Below, in pieces: positions 39,208-48,518 of a stretch of 64,000 bases of DNA. The stretch spans positions 1 through 64,000 of the forward strand of contig NZ_CAKZOT010000079.1 in NCBI RefSeq assembly GCF_937138205.1, in the 5' to 3' direction. The position numbers and the translations under genes were made by a program. This DNA is from an uncultured Rhodospira sp. GTDB taxonomy: Bacteria > Pseudomonadota > Alphaproteobacteria > Rhodospirillales > Rhodospirillaceae. Under the pieces are notes generated by a model that was not told the DNA's origin, did not search any database, and saw only the letters and a program-made list of their open reading frames with translations. Each line of letters begins with the position of its first letter. Within the stretch, counting starts at the first letter, position 1.

Positions 39208-40743
39208 ATGGGGGGTTTCATGATCCTGCCGTTCGTGCGCCATCGCGCGCGCCACCTGTCCATCGCCGTCGTTGTCCTGGCAACACTCGCGGCCGCCAGT
39301 CTGCCGTCGCAGAGTGGTCGGGCCGCGCCGCCCGACGCCCTGGTCATGGGCATGGTCCTGGAACCGCCGCACCTGGACCCGACTGCCGGGGCGGCGGGCG
39401 CCATCGACGAGGTGGTCTATGCCAACGTGTTCGAGGGCCTGACCCGGATCGGCCCGGACGGCTCGGTGGAGCCCGCCCTGGCGCGGTCGTGGGAGGTCAG
39501 CGACGACGGCCTGGTCTATCGGTTCACGTTGCGGCGCGACGTGATGTTTCACGACGGCACGGCCTTCACGGCCGATGACGCCGTGTTCAGCCTGCAACGC
39601 ATCGCCGATGAGGACAGCGTCAACGCCCAGAAGGGACTTTACGCGGCCATCGACAGCGTGGCCGCCCTGGACGGTTATACGTTGGTGGTGGAACTGAAAC
39701 ACCCCGACGGCCGGTTCCTGTTCAACCTGGGCTGGGGCGATGCCGTGATGGTGGCGCCGGAGACGGCTGACGACAACAAAACCAACCCCATCGGCACCGG
39801 CCCGTTCCGGTTCGTGCGCTGGATCCAGGGCGACCGCGTCGAGCTTGAGGCCTATCCCGACTACTGGGGTCCCAAGCCGGCTTTGGCGCGGGCGACGTTC
39901 CGCTTCATTCCCGACCCGGCGGCGTCCATGGCGGCGCTGATGGCTGGCGATGTGGACGCCTACCCCAACGTCCCGGCGCCGGAGGCCCTGGACTCGTTCA
40001 AGGCGGATGATCGGTTCACGGTGGAGATCGGGACCACGGAAGGCGAGACCATCCTGTCCCTGAACCACCGCCGGGCGCCGCTGGACGACGTGCGGGTGCG
40101 TCGCGCCATCAGCCATGCCCTTGATCGGCGGGCGATCGTCGATGGGGCCATGTTCGGCTACGGCACGCCCATCGGCAGCCACTTCGCGCCGCACCACCCG
40201 GCCTATGTGGACCTGACGGGGATGTATCCGCACGATCCGGAGGCGGCGAAGGCGCTGTTGGCCGAGGCGGGCATCGCGCCTGGTGACCTGTCATTGACCC
40301 TGCACCTGCCGCCGCCGTCCTATGCTCGGCGGGGCGGGGAAATCGTGGCGGCGCAACTGGCCGAGGTCGGTATCAAGGTCGAGATCATCCCGGTGGAGTG
40401 GGCGCAGTGGCTGGAACAGGTGTTCCGGGGCCATGATTTTGACATGACCATCGTCTCGCACACCGAACCGCTGGACATCGACATCTACGCCCGCGACGAT
40501 TACTACTTCGGTTACGACAACCCGGCCTTTGACGCGGTGATCGACCGGTTGCAGGGCACGGCGGATCCCGAGGCGCGCGCCGACCTGTATCGCGAGGCGC
40601 AGACGATTCTGGCCGAGGACGCCGTCAACGGCTTCCTGTTCCAGTTGGCCAAGCACGGCGTTTGGGATGCACGCCTGCGCGGCCTGTGGGAGAACAGCCC
40701 GATCCAGGCCAACGACATCACCGGCGTGTCCTGGGGCGAGTAA
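39208..40743 (+). CDS. peptide-type ABC transporter substrate-binding protein
   Basis: 511-residue periplasmic binding protein of the SBP_bac_5 (DppA/OppA/NikA) family. A signal peptide occupies about residues 1-45 (hydrophobic LSIAVVVLATLAAASLPS). The mature part shows LVMGMVLEPPHLDPTAGAAG, the family block YRFTLRRDVMFHDGTAFTAD, and PIGTGPFRFVRWIQGDRVEL. An ATG at 39220 after GGGGGG is an alternative start. It begins a five-gene transporter operon. The ligand could be a peptide or another small molecule; sequence alone does not decide. Confidence 0.92.
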   Translation: MGGFMILPFVRHRARHLSIAVVVLATLAAASLPSQSGRAAPPDALVMGMVLEPPHLDPTAGAAGAIDEVVYANVFEGLTRIGPDGSVEPALARSWEVSDDGLVYRFTLRRDVMFHDGTAFTADDAVFSLQRIADEDSVNAQKGLYAAIDSVAALDGYTLVVELKHPDGRFLFNLGWGDAVMVAPETADDNKTNPIGTGPFRFVRWIQGDRVELEAYPDYWGPKPALARATFRFIPDPAASMAALMAGDVDAYPNVPAPEALDSFKADDRFTVEIGTTEGETILSLNHRRAPLDDVRVRRAISHALDRRAIVDGAMFGYGTPIGSHFAPHHPAYVDLTGMYPHDPEAAKALLAEAGIAPGDLSLTLHLPPPSYARRGGEIVAAQLAEVGIKVEIIPVEWAQWLEQVFRGHDFDMTIVSHTEPLDIDIYARDDYYFGYDNPAFDAVIDRLQGTADPEARADLYREAQTILAEDAVNGFLFQLAKHGVWDARLRGLWENSPIQANDITGVSWGE

Positions 40744-40764
40744 CCACGGAAGGGCAGGGCGGCC

Positions 40765-41730
40765 ATGGTCTGGTTCCTGGCCAAGCGCATGGTCGCCCTG
40801 GCGCTGACCCTGGTGGCGGCGTCGCTGCTGGTGTTCGCGGTGCTGGAGGTGCTGCCGGGCGATCCGGCGCTGCTGATCCTGGGGGTGAATGCCCGCGAGG
40901 ACACGCTGGCCGCCCTGCGCGAGAGCATGGGGCTCGATCAGCCGGCGTACTGGCGCTACCTGACGTGGATCGGCGGCCTGCTGTCGGGGCATCTGGCGGA
41001 CAGCCTCACCTACGACGTGCCGGTGAGCGAGTTGCTGGCGCCGCGCATCGCGGTGAGCTTGCCCTTGGCGCTGATGGCGCTGACGCTGGCGGTGGGCCTG
41101 GCGCTGCCGCTGGGCGTGCTGGCGGCGGCGCGGCGCGGACGAGCAACCGACGTGGCGGTGATGGGGGCGAGTCAGTTGGGCGTCGCCGTGCCCAATTTCT
41201 GGCTCGGCATTCTGCTGATTCTACTGTTTGCCGTGACCCTGCGCTGGCTGCCGTCCGGAGGATTTCCCGGGTGGGACGCGGGCGTCGGCCCGGCGCTGGC
41301 GGCGCTGGTCATGCCGGCGGTGGCGCTGGCGCTGCCGCAGGCGGCGATCCTGGCGCGGGTGACGCGGTCGGCGGTGTTGGAGGTGCTGGGCGAGGACTAC
41401 ATGCGCACCGCCCGCGCCAAGGGGCTGAGCCGGGGCGAGGCGCTGTGGCGCCACGGTCTGCGCAACGCCATGATCCCGGTGGTGACGATCATGGGGCTTC
41501 AGTTCTCGTTCCTGCTGGCCGGGACGATCATCATAGAGAACGTGTTCAACCTGCCGGGCATCGGCCGGTTGATTTTCCAGGCCATCGGTCAACGCGACAT
41601 CGTCGTGGTACGGGACCTGGTGGTGCTGCTGGCGGCCACGGTCGGAGTGGTCAACTTTCTGGTCGACCTGTCCTACGCCATTCTGGATCCGCGCCTGCGG
41701 CATGGCGCGGCCCGGCGGGTCCATGGTTGA
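40765..41730 (+). CDS. ABC transporter permease, DppB type
   Basis: Inner-membrane permease of 321 residues with about six helices. The N-terminal FLAKRMVALALTLVAASLLV and the DppB block LEVLPGDPALLILGVNA are typical. The cytoplasmic coupling EAA loop reads RTARAKGLSRGEALWRHGLR. It follows the binding-protein gene by 21 bp and overlaps the next permease gene. Confidence 0.93.
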   Translation: MVWFLAKRMVALALTLVAASLLVFAVLEVLPGDPALLILGVNAREDTLAALRESMGLDQPAYWRYLTWIGGLLSGHLADSLTYDVPVSELLAPRIAVSLPLALMALTLAVGLALPLGVLAAARRGRATDVAVMGASQLGVAVPNFWLGILLILLFAVTLRWLPSGGFPGWDAGVGPALAALVMPAVALALPQAAILARVTRSAVLEVLGEDYMRTARAKGLSRGEALWRHGLRNAMIPVVTIMGLQFSFLLAGTIIIENVFNLPGIGRLIFQAIGQRDIVVVRDLVVLLAATVGVVNFLVDLSYAILDPRLRHGAARRVHG

Positions 41731-42571
41731 GGCCATGGGTCAACGGCGGCGGCTTGGCGTGGCGGCCTGGACCGGCGGGGCCATCGCCGCGCTGGTGTTG
41801 CTGGTCGGCGCGGTCTCGCTGGTCTGGACGCCGCACGACCCGGCCGTCATGGACGTGGCCAACAAGCTGAGCGGGCCAAGCTGGAGCCACCCGCTGGGCA
41901 CCGACCATTTCGGGCGCGACACCCTGTCGCAGTTGATGGTGGGGGCGCGGGTCTCCATCGCCGTGTCCCTGGTGGCGGTCGGGCTGGGTGTCGGTCTGGG
42001 GGTGCCGCTTGGTCTGCTGGCCGCCGCGCGGGCCGGCTGGATCGACGAAGCCGTCATGCGCTTCAATGACCTGGCGTTCGCTTTCCCGGCGCTACTGACG
42101 GCGGTGCTGATCACCGCCCTGCTGGGACCGGGCGCGATCAACGCCATCCTGGCCATTGGGATCTTCAACATCCCCGTGTTCGCCCGCGTGGCGCGCGGGG
42201 CGGCGCTGGCCCTGTGGACCCGCCCGTTCATCCAGGCGGCGCGGCTGGCCGGGCGCGGCCGCACCCGCATCTCGATCGAGCACATCCTGCCCAACATCGC
42301 CGGCGCGCTGATCGTACAGGGCACCATCCAGTTCGCCCTGGCCGTGCTGGCCGAGGCGGGCTTGAGCTATCTGGGCCTGGGCAGCCAGCCGCCGGAGGTG
42401 AGTTGGGGCCGAATGCTCAACGAGGCGCAAACGTTCCTGTTCCTGGACCCACGGTTGGCGATCCTGCCGGGGCTGGCCATCGTGGTGACGGTGCTGGGGC
42501 TGAACCTGCTGGGCGACGGCCTGCGCGACCGCCTGGATCCGCGCCTGGAGCCTCGCCGGGGGGGACGGTGA
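41723..42571 (+). CDS. ABC transporter permease, DppC type
   Basis: Second permease, 282 residues from the ATG at 41723, which overlaps the end of the first permease gene by 8 bp. An earlier in-frame ATG at 41702 would only add a short leader. DppC features: the extracytoplasmic-side HPLGTDHFGRDTLSQLMVGA, ALLGPGAINAILAIGIFNIP, and the coupling loop around FIQAARLAGRGRTRISIEHI. It pairs with the DppB-type gene to make the heterodimeric channel. Confidence 0.93.
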   Translation: MVEAMGQRRRLGVAAWTGGAIAALVLLVGAVSLVWTPHDPAVMDVANKLSGPSWSHPLGTDHFGRDTLSQLMVGARVSIAVSLVAVGLGVGLGVPLGLLAAARAGWIDEAVMRFNDLAFAFPALLTAVLITALLGPGAINAILAIGIFNIPVFARVARGAALALWTRPFIQAARLAGRGRTRISIEHILPNIAGALIVQGTIQFALAVLAEAGLSYLGLGSQPPEVSWGRMLNEAQTFLFLDPRLAILPGLAIVVTVLGLNLLGDGLRDRLDPRLEPRRGGR

Positions 42572-42574
42572 GCC

Positions 42575-43543
42575 ATGGCGGTGTTGTTGGAGATCACTGG
42601 ACTGGGCGTCGATGTCGCCGGACTGACTCTGCTGGATGATGTGTCCCTACGCCTCGACCGGGGTGGGTCGCTGGGGCTGGTGGGCGAGAGCGGCTGCGGC
42701 AAGTCGCTGACCGCGCTGGCCATCATGGGCCTGTCGCCGCCCGACCTGCGGGCGCGTGGATCCGTGCGTCTGGACGGCGCGGATCTGCTGGCCGCCGATG
42801 AGCGCGCGTTGTGCGCCGTGCGCGGCCGGCGCGTGGCCATGGTCTTTCAGGAGCCCATGACGGCGCTGAACCCGGTCAAGACCATCGGCGCCCAGGTGGC
42901 CGAAGGGCCGCGCCGCCACCTCGGGCTATCGCGCCGTGCCGCCCGCGAGCACGCCCGCGCGGTGCTGCACCGTGTGGGCCTGGACCCCAGCCGGGTGTCG
43001 CCGGACCAGTATCCGCACGAACTCTCCGGCGGGCAGTGCCAGCGGGTGGTGATCGCCATCGCCGTGGCCTGCGGGCCGGCGCTGCTGATCGCCGACGAGC
43101 CCACCACGGCGCTGGACGTCTCGACGCAGGCGCGCATCCTCGACCTGATCCTGGATCTGGTCGCCGACGAGGGCATGGCGCTGTTGATGATCTCGCATGA
43201 CATGGCGGTGATCGCCGAGACGGTGACGGAGATGGCGGTGATGTACGCCGGCCGCATTGTCGAGGCCGGGACCTGCCGGCGGGTGCTGGGAGACCCTCGG
43301 CACCCCTACACGCGCGGCCTGATGGACGCCATGCCGCGCGGCGCCGGCCGCCCGGGCGAGCCGCTGGCCGCCATTCCCGGCACCGTGCCGCCGCCGGGGG
43401 CGTGGCCGGCGGGCTGCGCCTTTCGTGACCGGTGCGCGCGCGCCGACGGCGTGTGCGCCGTGCGGCCGCCGCTGGTGGCGGACGCGGGCGGACATGCCGT
43501 GGCCTGTCACCATCCGCTTGGCGACGCGGGGGCGGGGCCATGA
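42575..43543 (+). CDS. ABC transporter ATP-binding protein, DppD type
   Basis: 322-residue ATPase. Walker A is [10 protein letters not shown] (near residue 37), the Q-loop is VFQEPMTALNP, the ABC signature is LSGGQCQRVVIA, and Walker B is LLIADEPTTALD. The H-loop is ISHDMAVIAE. The C-terminal oligopeptide-transporter extension has GCAFRDRCARADGVCAVRPP, whose Cys residues resemble the 4Fe-4S site of DppD/OppD. It starts 3 bp after the DppC-type gene and overlaps the next ATPase by 4 bp. Confidence 0.94.
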   Translation: MAVLLEITGLGVDVAGLTLLDDVSLRLDRGGSLGLVGESGCGKSLTALAIMGLSPPDLRARGSVRLDGADLLAADERALCAVRGRRVAMVFQEPMTALNPVKTIGAQVAEGPRRHLGLSRRAAREHARAVLHRVGLDPSRVSPDQYPHELSGGQCQRVVIAIAVACGPALLIADEPTTALDVSTQARILDLILDLVADEGMALLMISHDMAVIAETVTEMAVMYAGRIVEAGTCRRVLGDPRHPYTRGLMDAMPRGAGRPGEPLAAIPGTVPPPGAWPAGCAFRDRCARADGVCAVRPPLVADAGGHAVACHHPLGDAGAGP

Positions 43544-44358
43544 ACACGGCGTCTCCGGTCCTGGAGGTGCGCGGGGTTTCGCGCGCCTATCCATTGCCCC
43601 GGCCGCGCCCCCTGGCGCCGCGCCCGGTGCGGCAGGCGGTGGCCGACGTGTCGTTGACCCTGGCGCGCGGTGAGAGCCTGGGGATCGTCGGCGAAAGCGG
43701 CTGCGGCAAGTCGACCCTGGCTCGACTCATCACCGCGCTGGAGCCGCCCGATACCGGCCATGTTCTGATTGACGGGCAGGACCCCAACACGCTCGGCAAG
43801 GCGGCGCTGCGCCGTTTGCGCCGCGCGGTGCAGATGGTGTTCCAGGACCCGCTGGGCTCGCTGGACCCACGCTGGCCGGTGTGGCGCATCGTCGCCGAGC
43901 CGCTGGCCGGGCTGGCGCCCGAGGTGCCCCGCGCCGACCGCCGCGCCCGGGTGATCGACGCCCTGGCGGCGGTGGGGCTCGGCAAGGATGCCCTGGATCG
44001 CTACCCGCATCAGTTCTCCGGCGGGCAGCGCCAGCGCATCGCCATCGCCCGCGCGCTGGTGACCGACCCCGACATCGTGGTGGCCGACGAACCTGTCTCT
44101 GCCCTGGATGTCTCGGTGCAGGCGCAGGTACTCAACCTGTTCCTGGAGCTGCGCCGGCGGCGCGGTCTGGCGCTGCTGTTCATCAGCCACGACCTGGACG
44201 TGGTGCGCCATGTGACCGAGCGGGTCATGGTGATGGACCGGGGCCGGGTGGTGGAGGCGGGGCCGACGGCCGAGGTGCTGGCCCACCCGGCGCACCCGCA
44301 CACGGCGGCCCTGATGGCGGCGGTGCCGCGCCTGGAGGCGGCGTGGACGGGGCGGTGA
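43540..44358 (+). CDS. ABC transporter ATP-binding protein, DppF type
   Basis: 272-residue ATPase, partner of the DppD-type protein. The ATG at 43540 overlaps the previous stop (ATGA). Walker [14 protein letters not shown]-loop [13 protein letters not shown], signature [13 protein letters not shown], Walker [13 protein letters not shown] and H-loop [10 protein letters not shown] are all intact. The [15 protein letters not shown] segment is typical of DppF/OppF. It lacks the Cys-containing C-terminal extension. It completes a full importer. Confidence 0.94.
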   Translation: MNTASPVLEVRGVSRAYPLPRPRPLAPRPVRQAVADVSLTLARGESLGIVGESGCGKSTLARLITALEPPDTGHVLIDGQDPNTLGKAALRRLRRAVQMVFQDPLGSLDPRWPVWRIVAEPLAGLAPEVPRADRRARVIDALAAVGLGKDALDRYPHQFSGGQRQRIAIARALVTDPDIVVADEPVSALDVSVQAQVLNLFLELRRRRGLALLFISHDLDVVRHVTERVMVMDRGRVVEAGPTAEVLAHPAHPHTAALMAAVPRLEAAWTGR

Positions 44359-44503
44359 CCGCGCCCCGTCACGGAACTTTCACGGCGCCGTCATTGGTGA
44401 GCAATGCAATTCCGATAAAGCAGGAAGGCTGTTCATGCGAGGCCATCGGCGGGACCCGCCTGCCGGACCGTGCCTGATCTCACAACACATCTGGGGGTCT
44501 CTG

Positions 44504-45730
44504 ATGCTCACCAAGACCACGCTTGCCACCGTGTTGGCCGGCACCGCGCTGTTGACCAGCGCCACCGCCGCCTCCGCCGCCGATGTCGTCGAGTTGGGCC
44601 CGCGCCCGTACTTCCTCGTCGACAGCATGGAAGACAGCGCCCTGAAGGAAAAGCTGTTGTCCTGCGCCGCCGGTCCGTTCGAGCCGACCCTGTTCTCCAT
44701 CGGCCACCGGGGCGCCGCCATGCAGTTCCCGGAGCACACCAAGGAATCCTATGTCGCCGCCGCGCGCATGGGCGCCGGCATCATCGAGTGCGACGTGACC
44801 TTCACCGCCGACAAGGAACTGGTCTGCCGTCACGCCCAGAACGACCTGCACACCACCACCAACATCCTGGTGACGGACCTGGCCGGGAAATGCACGCACG
44901 GCTTCGTGCCCGCCTCCGGTGACGAGAAGGCCAAGGCCGAGTGCCGCACCTCCGACATCACCCTGGAAGAGTTCCTGTCCCTCGAAGGCAAGATGGACGC
45001 CGCCGATGCCAGCGCGACCACGGTCGAGGGCTACATGGACGGCACCGCCGGCTGGCGCACCGACCTGTACGCGGCCCCGGGCGGCACCGTCATGACGCAC
45101 GCGCAGTCGATCGAGCTGATCAAGTCGCTGGGCGCCAAGTTCACGCCGGAGCTGAAGACCCCGTCGGTGGAAATGCCGTTCGATGGCTTCTCCCAGGAAG
45201 ACTACGCCCAGAAGATGATCGACGAGTACAAGGCCGCTGGTGTGCCGGCCGAGGACGTTTGGGCGCAGTCCTTCAACCTGGAAGACGTGCTGTACTGGAT
45301 CGAGAACGAGCCCGAGTTCGGCAAGCAGGCCGTTTATCTCGATGACAGCTATGACATCGAGGGCTGGGACCACATGGACCCGTCCACCTGGACCCACTCC
45401 ATGACCGAACTGAAGGAGATGGGTGTCAACTACATCGCCCCGCCCATGTGGGTGCTGGTGACCGTCGAGAACGGCGAGATCGTCCCCTCCGTCTATGCCA
45501 AGGAAGCCAAGGCCGCCGGCCTTGAGCTGATCACCTGGACGCTGGAACGCTCCGGCCCGCTGATGACCGGCGGCGGCTGGTACTACCAGTCGATCGAGGA
45601 GGTCACCGACAACGACGGCGTCATGCTGGAACTGCTGGACGTGCTGGCCCAGGACGTCGGCATCGTCGGCATGTTCTCCGACTGGCCGGCCACGGTCAGC
45701 TACTACGCCAACTGCATGGGCCTGAAGTAA
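44504..45730 (+). CDS. periplasmic glycerophosphodiester phosphodiesterase
   Basis: 408-residue exported enzyme of the GDPD family (GlpQ-like), which hydrolyses glycerophosphodiesters to glycerol-3-phosphate and an alcohol. The start [13 protein letters not shown] gives a signal peptide cleaved near TASA/AD. The catalytic core shows [18 protein letters not shown] (His-Arg, Glu), then [18 protein letters not shown] with metal and catalytic residues. KFTPELKTP and the C-terminal ITWTLERSG follow. The length and insertions match periplasmic GDPDs. It follows the ABC importer by 145 bp and may have its own promoter; it is often phosphate-regulated in other bacteria. Confidence 0.92.
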   Translation: MLTKTTLATVLAGTALLTSATAASAADVVELGPRPYFLVDSMEDSALKEKLLSCAAGPFEPTLFSIGHRGAAMQFPEHTKESYVAAARMGAGIIECDVTFTADKELVCRHAQNDLHTTTNILVTDLAGKCTHGFVPASGDEKAKAECRTSDITLEEFLSLEGKMDAADASATTVEGYMDGTAGWRTDLYAAPGGTVMTHAQSIELIKSLGAKFTPELKTPSVEMPFDGFSQEDYAQKMIDEYKAAGVPAEDVWAQSFNLEDVLYWIENEPEFGKQAVYLDDSYDIEGWDHMDPSTWTHSMTELKEMGVNYIAPPMWVLVTVENGEIVPSVYAKEAKAAGLELITWTLERSGPLMTGGGWYYQSIEEVTDNDGVMLELLDVLAQDVGIVGMFSDWPATVSYYANCMGLK

Positions 45731-45739
45731 GGGCCTTGG

Positions 45740-45916
45740 CCGTAGGGTGCGTTCGACCGCCGCGTCCCGACGGGGCGCGGCGGGCAACGCACGGCCGCAG
45801 GGTCATCACGGACAGGAGGTGCGTTGCGCCCCGGCCGTTTCCTATGGAAAACGGCTAGATTGAGGGGAGGCCCACGGGTCAAGAACCGTGGGCCGGGGCG
45901 CGAACGCACCCTACGG
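45740..45916. repeat. composite palindromic repeat, GTAGGGTGCG family
   Basis: The outer arms CCGTAGGGTGCGTTCG (45740-45755) and CGAACGCACCCTACGG (45901-45916) are a perfect 16-bp inverted repeat. Inside, GGGCAACGCAC (45782-45792) faces GTGCGTTGCGCC (45819-45830), and GGCCCACGG/CCGTGGGCC (45869-45877, 45886-45894) forms a compact hairpin. The element lies between the convergent GDPD and DUF4926 genes and could act as a bidirectional terminator. The core GTAGGGTGCG recurs at 62061-62156. Confidence 0.8.
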
Positions 45917-45920
45917 GGCC

Positions 45921-46154
45921 TTAACCCGCCGCGATATCGCTCGTTGTCACCGTCACCACCGAAAACGATGGCCGCTCGAACTCCACTTCGTACGCCTCGT
46001 CGGTGTGCTTGTGAACGACGACGCCGGGCGTGCCTTTCGGGAAGGAGACACCGCGATACTCCAGGTCACGCGTCAGCCTGACAGCCGCGAACTCGGGGAT
46101 GGCGGGCGGTCCCGATTGGCGGGCTCCAGGGCTGGAAAACGCGCGGCTGGGCAT
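45921..46154 (-). CDS. DUF4926-like small protein
   Basis: 77-residue protein from the ATG at 46154, preceded by AAGGAC. After a Pro/Ser-rich leader the C-terminal two thirds (EFAAVRLTRDLEYRGVSFPK, then GTPGVVVHK and AYEVEFERP) fit the DUF4926 pattern. That pattern is a small beta-barrel of the kind that starts with a variable leader and ends in a YEVEF strand. The function is unknown; such proteins are often near toxin-antitoxin or signalling genes. It is the third gene of the minus-strand run after the hemerythrin and pseudo-receiver genes. Confidence 0.7.
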   Translation of the reverse strand: MPSRAFSSPGARQSGPPAIPEFAAVRLTRDLEYRGVSFPKGTPGVVVHKHTDEAYEVEFERPSFSVVTVTTSDIAAG

Positions 46155-46309
46155 GGTTTCGCGTCCTTGGGTTCCGATGCGACAGGCAGGATGTGGCCGT
46201 ATCGCCGGCGGCGTTCGAGTCTGTTTCCTTGTCCGAACGCGCCACCCGGGGGAGCGTGTGTCCTCGCACCCGATGCTATTGCGGTGTGTTGGTGGCAGGC
46301 AAGCCAGTT

Positions 46310-47095
46310 CTAAATCAGGAACAGATTGTCCAACGCCGCGAACAGATCGTCGCCAAAGGCCGCGCCCTTGTGGATGATCGGCACCTTCTTCGGGATCAGG
46401 GCCAGCATCTCGCTGTCCGGGTCCAGGCTGGTGATCAACGCAGTGGGAATGTTCCGCGTCTCCGGCATGGCGGTCAGGCCGATGGTCAGGTCGATCCCGC
46501 TCAGCCCCGGCATGACGGCCGAGATGATCACCAGATCCGGCTTGGTCCGCACGATCAGGGGCAGGGCCTCGAACGTCGAGCTGATCTGGACGGTTCGGTA
46601 GCCGCACTGCTGCAGTTCGCGTTCGACGAAATGGGTCTGCGTGCCCGGCTCCATCACCAGCATGACCTCGACATCGCGCACGTCGATGTCGCTGGGCGCG
46701 AAGCCACGCTTCGGCGGCAGGCGGCGGACCAGCGGGGCCGGTTCCGTGTCGAGGGACACCCGCCCCTCGGTCACGTCCAGGATCACAGAAAGGAATCGTT
46801 CGAGGTCCTCAAGCACCAGATCGGTCGGAACGGTGCCGGTTTCCGACAGATAGTCGCCAAGGCGCGTGCCGATCGCGCACAGAGGGCCCAGTTCAAGGGT
46901 TTCGCCCTGCGCCCGCATTGACAGGCCCAACCGCTGGCCGGTGCGCAGAACACGCCCCAGTTCATCCGGATTGTGGCGCGCGTCCTCGATGCCCAGCACC
47001 AGTTCGCGGCTGGCATCGGCGACTTCGTCCAGAAAGTCCTGGCGCATCTCTGACAGAACGGCCTGCGCACCGGATGTCACGTCACGTTCTCCCAT
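46310..47095 (-). CDS. pseudo-receiver protein with N-terminal helical domain
   Basis: 261-residue protein from the ATG at 47095. Residues 1-115 are mostly helical and charged, possibly HPt-like but without an obvious phospho-His. Residues 142-260 follow the response-regulator fold, yet the acidic pair at the start is replaced by VMEP. The phosphorylation Asp is replaced by Ser192 (PDLVIISAVMPGLSG), while the Thr/Ser (ALITS) and the Lys (HKG) positions are kept. It therefore cannot be phosphorylated in the usual way and may bind a partner. It is 57 bp downstream of the hemerythrin gene, same strand, likely same operon. Confidence 0.75.
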   Translation of the reverse strand: MGERDVTSGAQAVLSEMRQDFLDEVADASRELVLGIEDARHNPDELGRVLRTGQRLGLSMRAQGETLELGPLCAIGTRLGDYLSETGTVPTDLVLEDLERFLSVILDVTEGRVSLDTEPAPLVRRLPPKRGFAPSDIDVRDVEVMLVMEPGTQTHFVERELQQCGYRTVQISSTFEALPLIVRTKPDLVIISAVMPGLSGIDLTIGLTAMPETRNIPTALITSLDPDSEMLALIPKKVPIIHKGAAFGDDLFAALDNLFLI

Positions 47096-47152
47096 GACCG
47101 GGATCCACCTTCGCGGTACAGTTCTTGGGCGAGCGCCCCGCAGTTCCTTCAT

Positions 47153-48364
47153 TCAAGCGTGTTGGATGGCCGTATCTTCAATATCGGCGGCGTCGCGCAA
47201 GCTCTCCAGCAACTCCGGGTCCACGGTCATGGCGGCGGCGATCGCCTGGGCATCGGTGTTGTGCTCAACGTACGGCTTGTATCGCATGTCCTCGCCCAGA
47301 ACATGGTTCACCAGCCAGCTTTTGAGCGATGCCTGAAGGTCCTGGGCGGTCACGGACTCGGGATTATTCTGGTACGCATCCAGCCATTCCCGGACCTGGT
47401 TTTTCAGGGTGGAGTGGCGCAAGGCGTGTTCTTCGGCGCCGGGGAAGTTGGCCGCGCGCAACAAGGCTTCCTCGCGCTCGAAGTGGTACGCGGCATAGTC
47501 CCACAGGCTGTTGAGAACACTGCCCACGACCCAGTCGCTTTCCGGGGCGCGAAATGCCTGTCCGAGCTGGTTGATGAGGTTGATGAGGATGCGATGGTCC
47601 TTGTCCATCTCGGGCACGCCCACGGACCACCGCTCGGTCCATTCCAGAAGCGGGATCTCCTCGTCCGCGTCGGCGACATCCACCATGTCGAGATCGGTGT
47701 CCATGCCGGGCGCCGGATCGGCGGTGGGCGGGTCGACGGCGGCGATATCCTCGTCCTCGGCGCGCTGCGTTGGGTCAGAGGGCAGGGCCTCCTCGAACAC
47801 CAGCTCATCGGCTGCCGCGTCATCAGGGTTGGAGTCGGTCTGGATCGGCTCCGGGTCTGTGTCGGCGCCGGTGTCGGCGGGCTCCGCCAGTTCCAGGTCT
47901 TCGATATCGCTGTCGTCGGTGCCGGCCTCATCCGCCACGGCGACCTCCGGCTCCGGCTCCGGCTCAAGGTCCGGGGCTGGCGGCGTGTCGGGAGGCTGTG
48001 TCGGGTTGGCGTTGCCGCCGGTGCCGAACACCTCGGAGACAAGCGCTTCGGAGCGGGAAATGGCCGTGACCACCTCCGAGTCCTCGCGCTCCATCGCGTC
48101 CACGTTCTCCCGGACGCGCTCCGTCAACGTTTGCAGGGCGGATATCAGGGCCTGGTTGACCGATTCCAGCACACGGATCTGCTCGTCCTTGCTATGCAGA
48201 TCCTGGACCATGGACTGGTAGCGCTGCTCAACCACCGTGAACAGCTCGTTGAGTTTATGCAACTGCGTTTGGCGTGTGGTCTGGCGTCCGTTCAGACTGG
48301 AAACAGCCTGTTCCGCCGCCGCGATCACGTCGCTGGCGACCTCTTTATGGTCCTGTCCGCCCAT
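47153..48364 (-). CDS. coiled-coil, acidic-linker, bacteriohemerythrin protein
   Basis: 403-residue soluble protein in three parts. Residues 10-105 are a predicted coiled coil (HSKDEQIRVLESVNQALISA). Residues 120-240 are a Pro/Asp/Glu-rich low-complexity acidic linker. Residues 250-375 are a hemerythrin domain with all seven di-iron ligands visible: MDKDH, AAYHFEREE, EEHALRH, and VNHVLGED. Hemerythrin domains bind O2 (or sense redox). The coiled coil suggests oligomerisation or docking on a receptor. It is divergent from the glycosyltransferase operon with a 154-bp shared intergenic region, and is followed by the pseudo-receiver gene. Confidence 0.88.
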   Translation of the reverse strand: MGGQDHKEVASDVIAAAEQAVSSLNGRQTTRQTQLHKLNELFTVVEQRYQSMVQDLHSKDEQIRVLESVNQALISALQTLTERVRENVDAMEREDSEVVTAISRSEALVSEVFGTGGNANPTQPPDTPPAPDLEPEPEPEVAVADEAGTDDSDIEDLELAEPADTGADTDPEPIQTDSNPDDAAADELVFEEALPSDPTQRAEDEDIAAVDPPTADPAPGMDTDLDMVDVADADEEIPLLEWTERWSVGVPEMDKDHRILINLINQLGQAFRAPESDWVVGSVLNSLWDYAAYHFEREEALLRAANFPGAEEHALRHSTLKNQVREWLDAYQNNPESVTAQDLQASLKSWLVNHVLGEDMRYKPYVEHNTDAQAIAAAMTVDPELLESLRDAADIEDTAIQHA

Positions 48365-48518
48365 GTCCTCGCGACCTCCTGTCCCCACGCGCTGCATGAC
48401 GTGCGGATACTATCATGGAGATTCGTCCGGGACAAAGTGGCCTTCGGTCGAGGATTACGGTGTGAACGACGCGACACAAGCCACGGGAACCATGGGGGCA
48501 ATACACGCTGAAGGAGCC

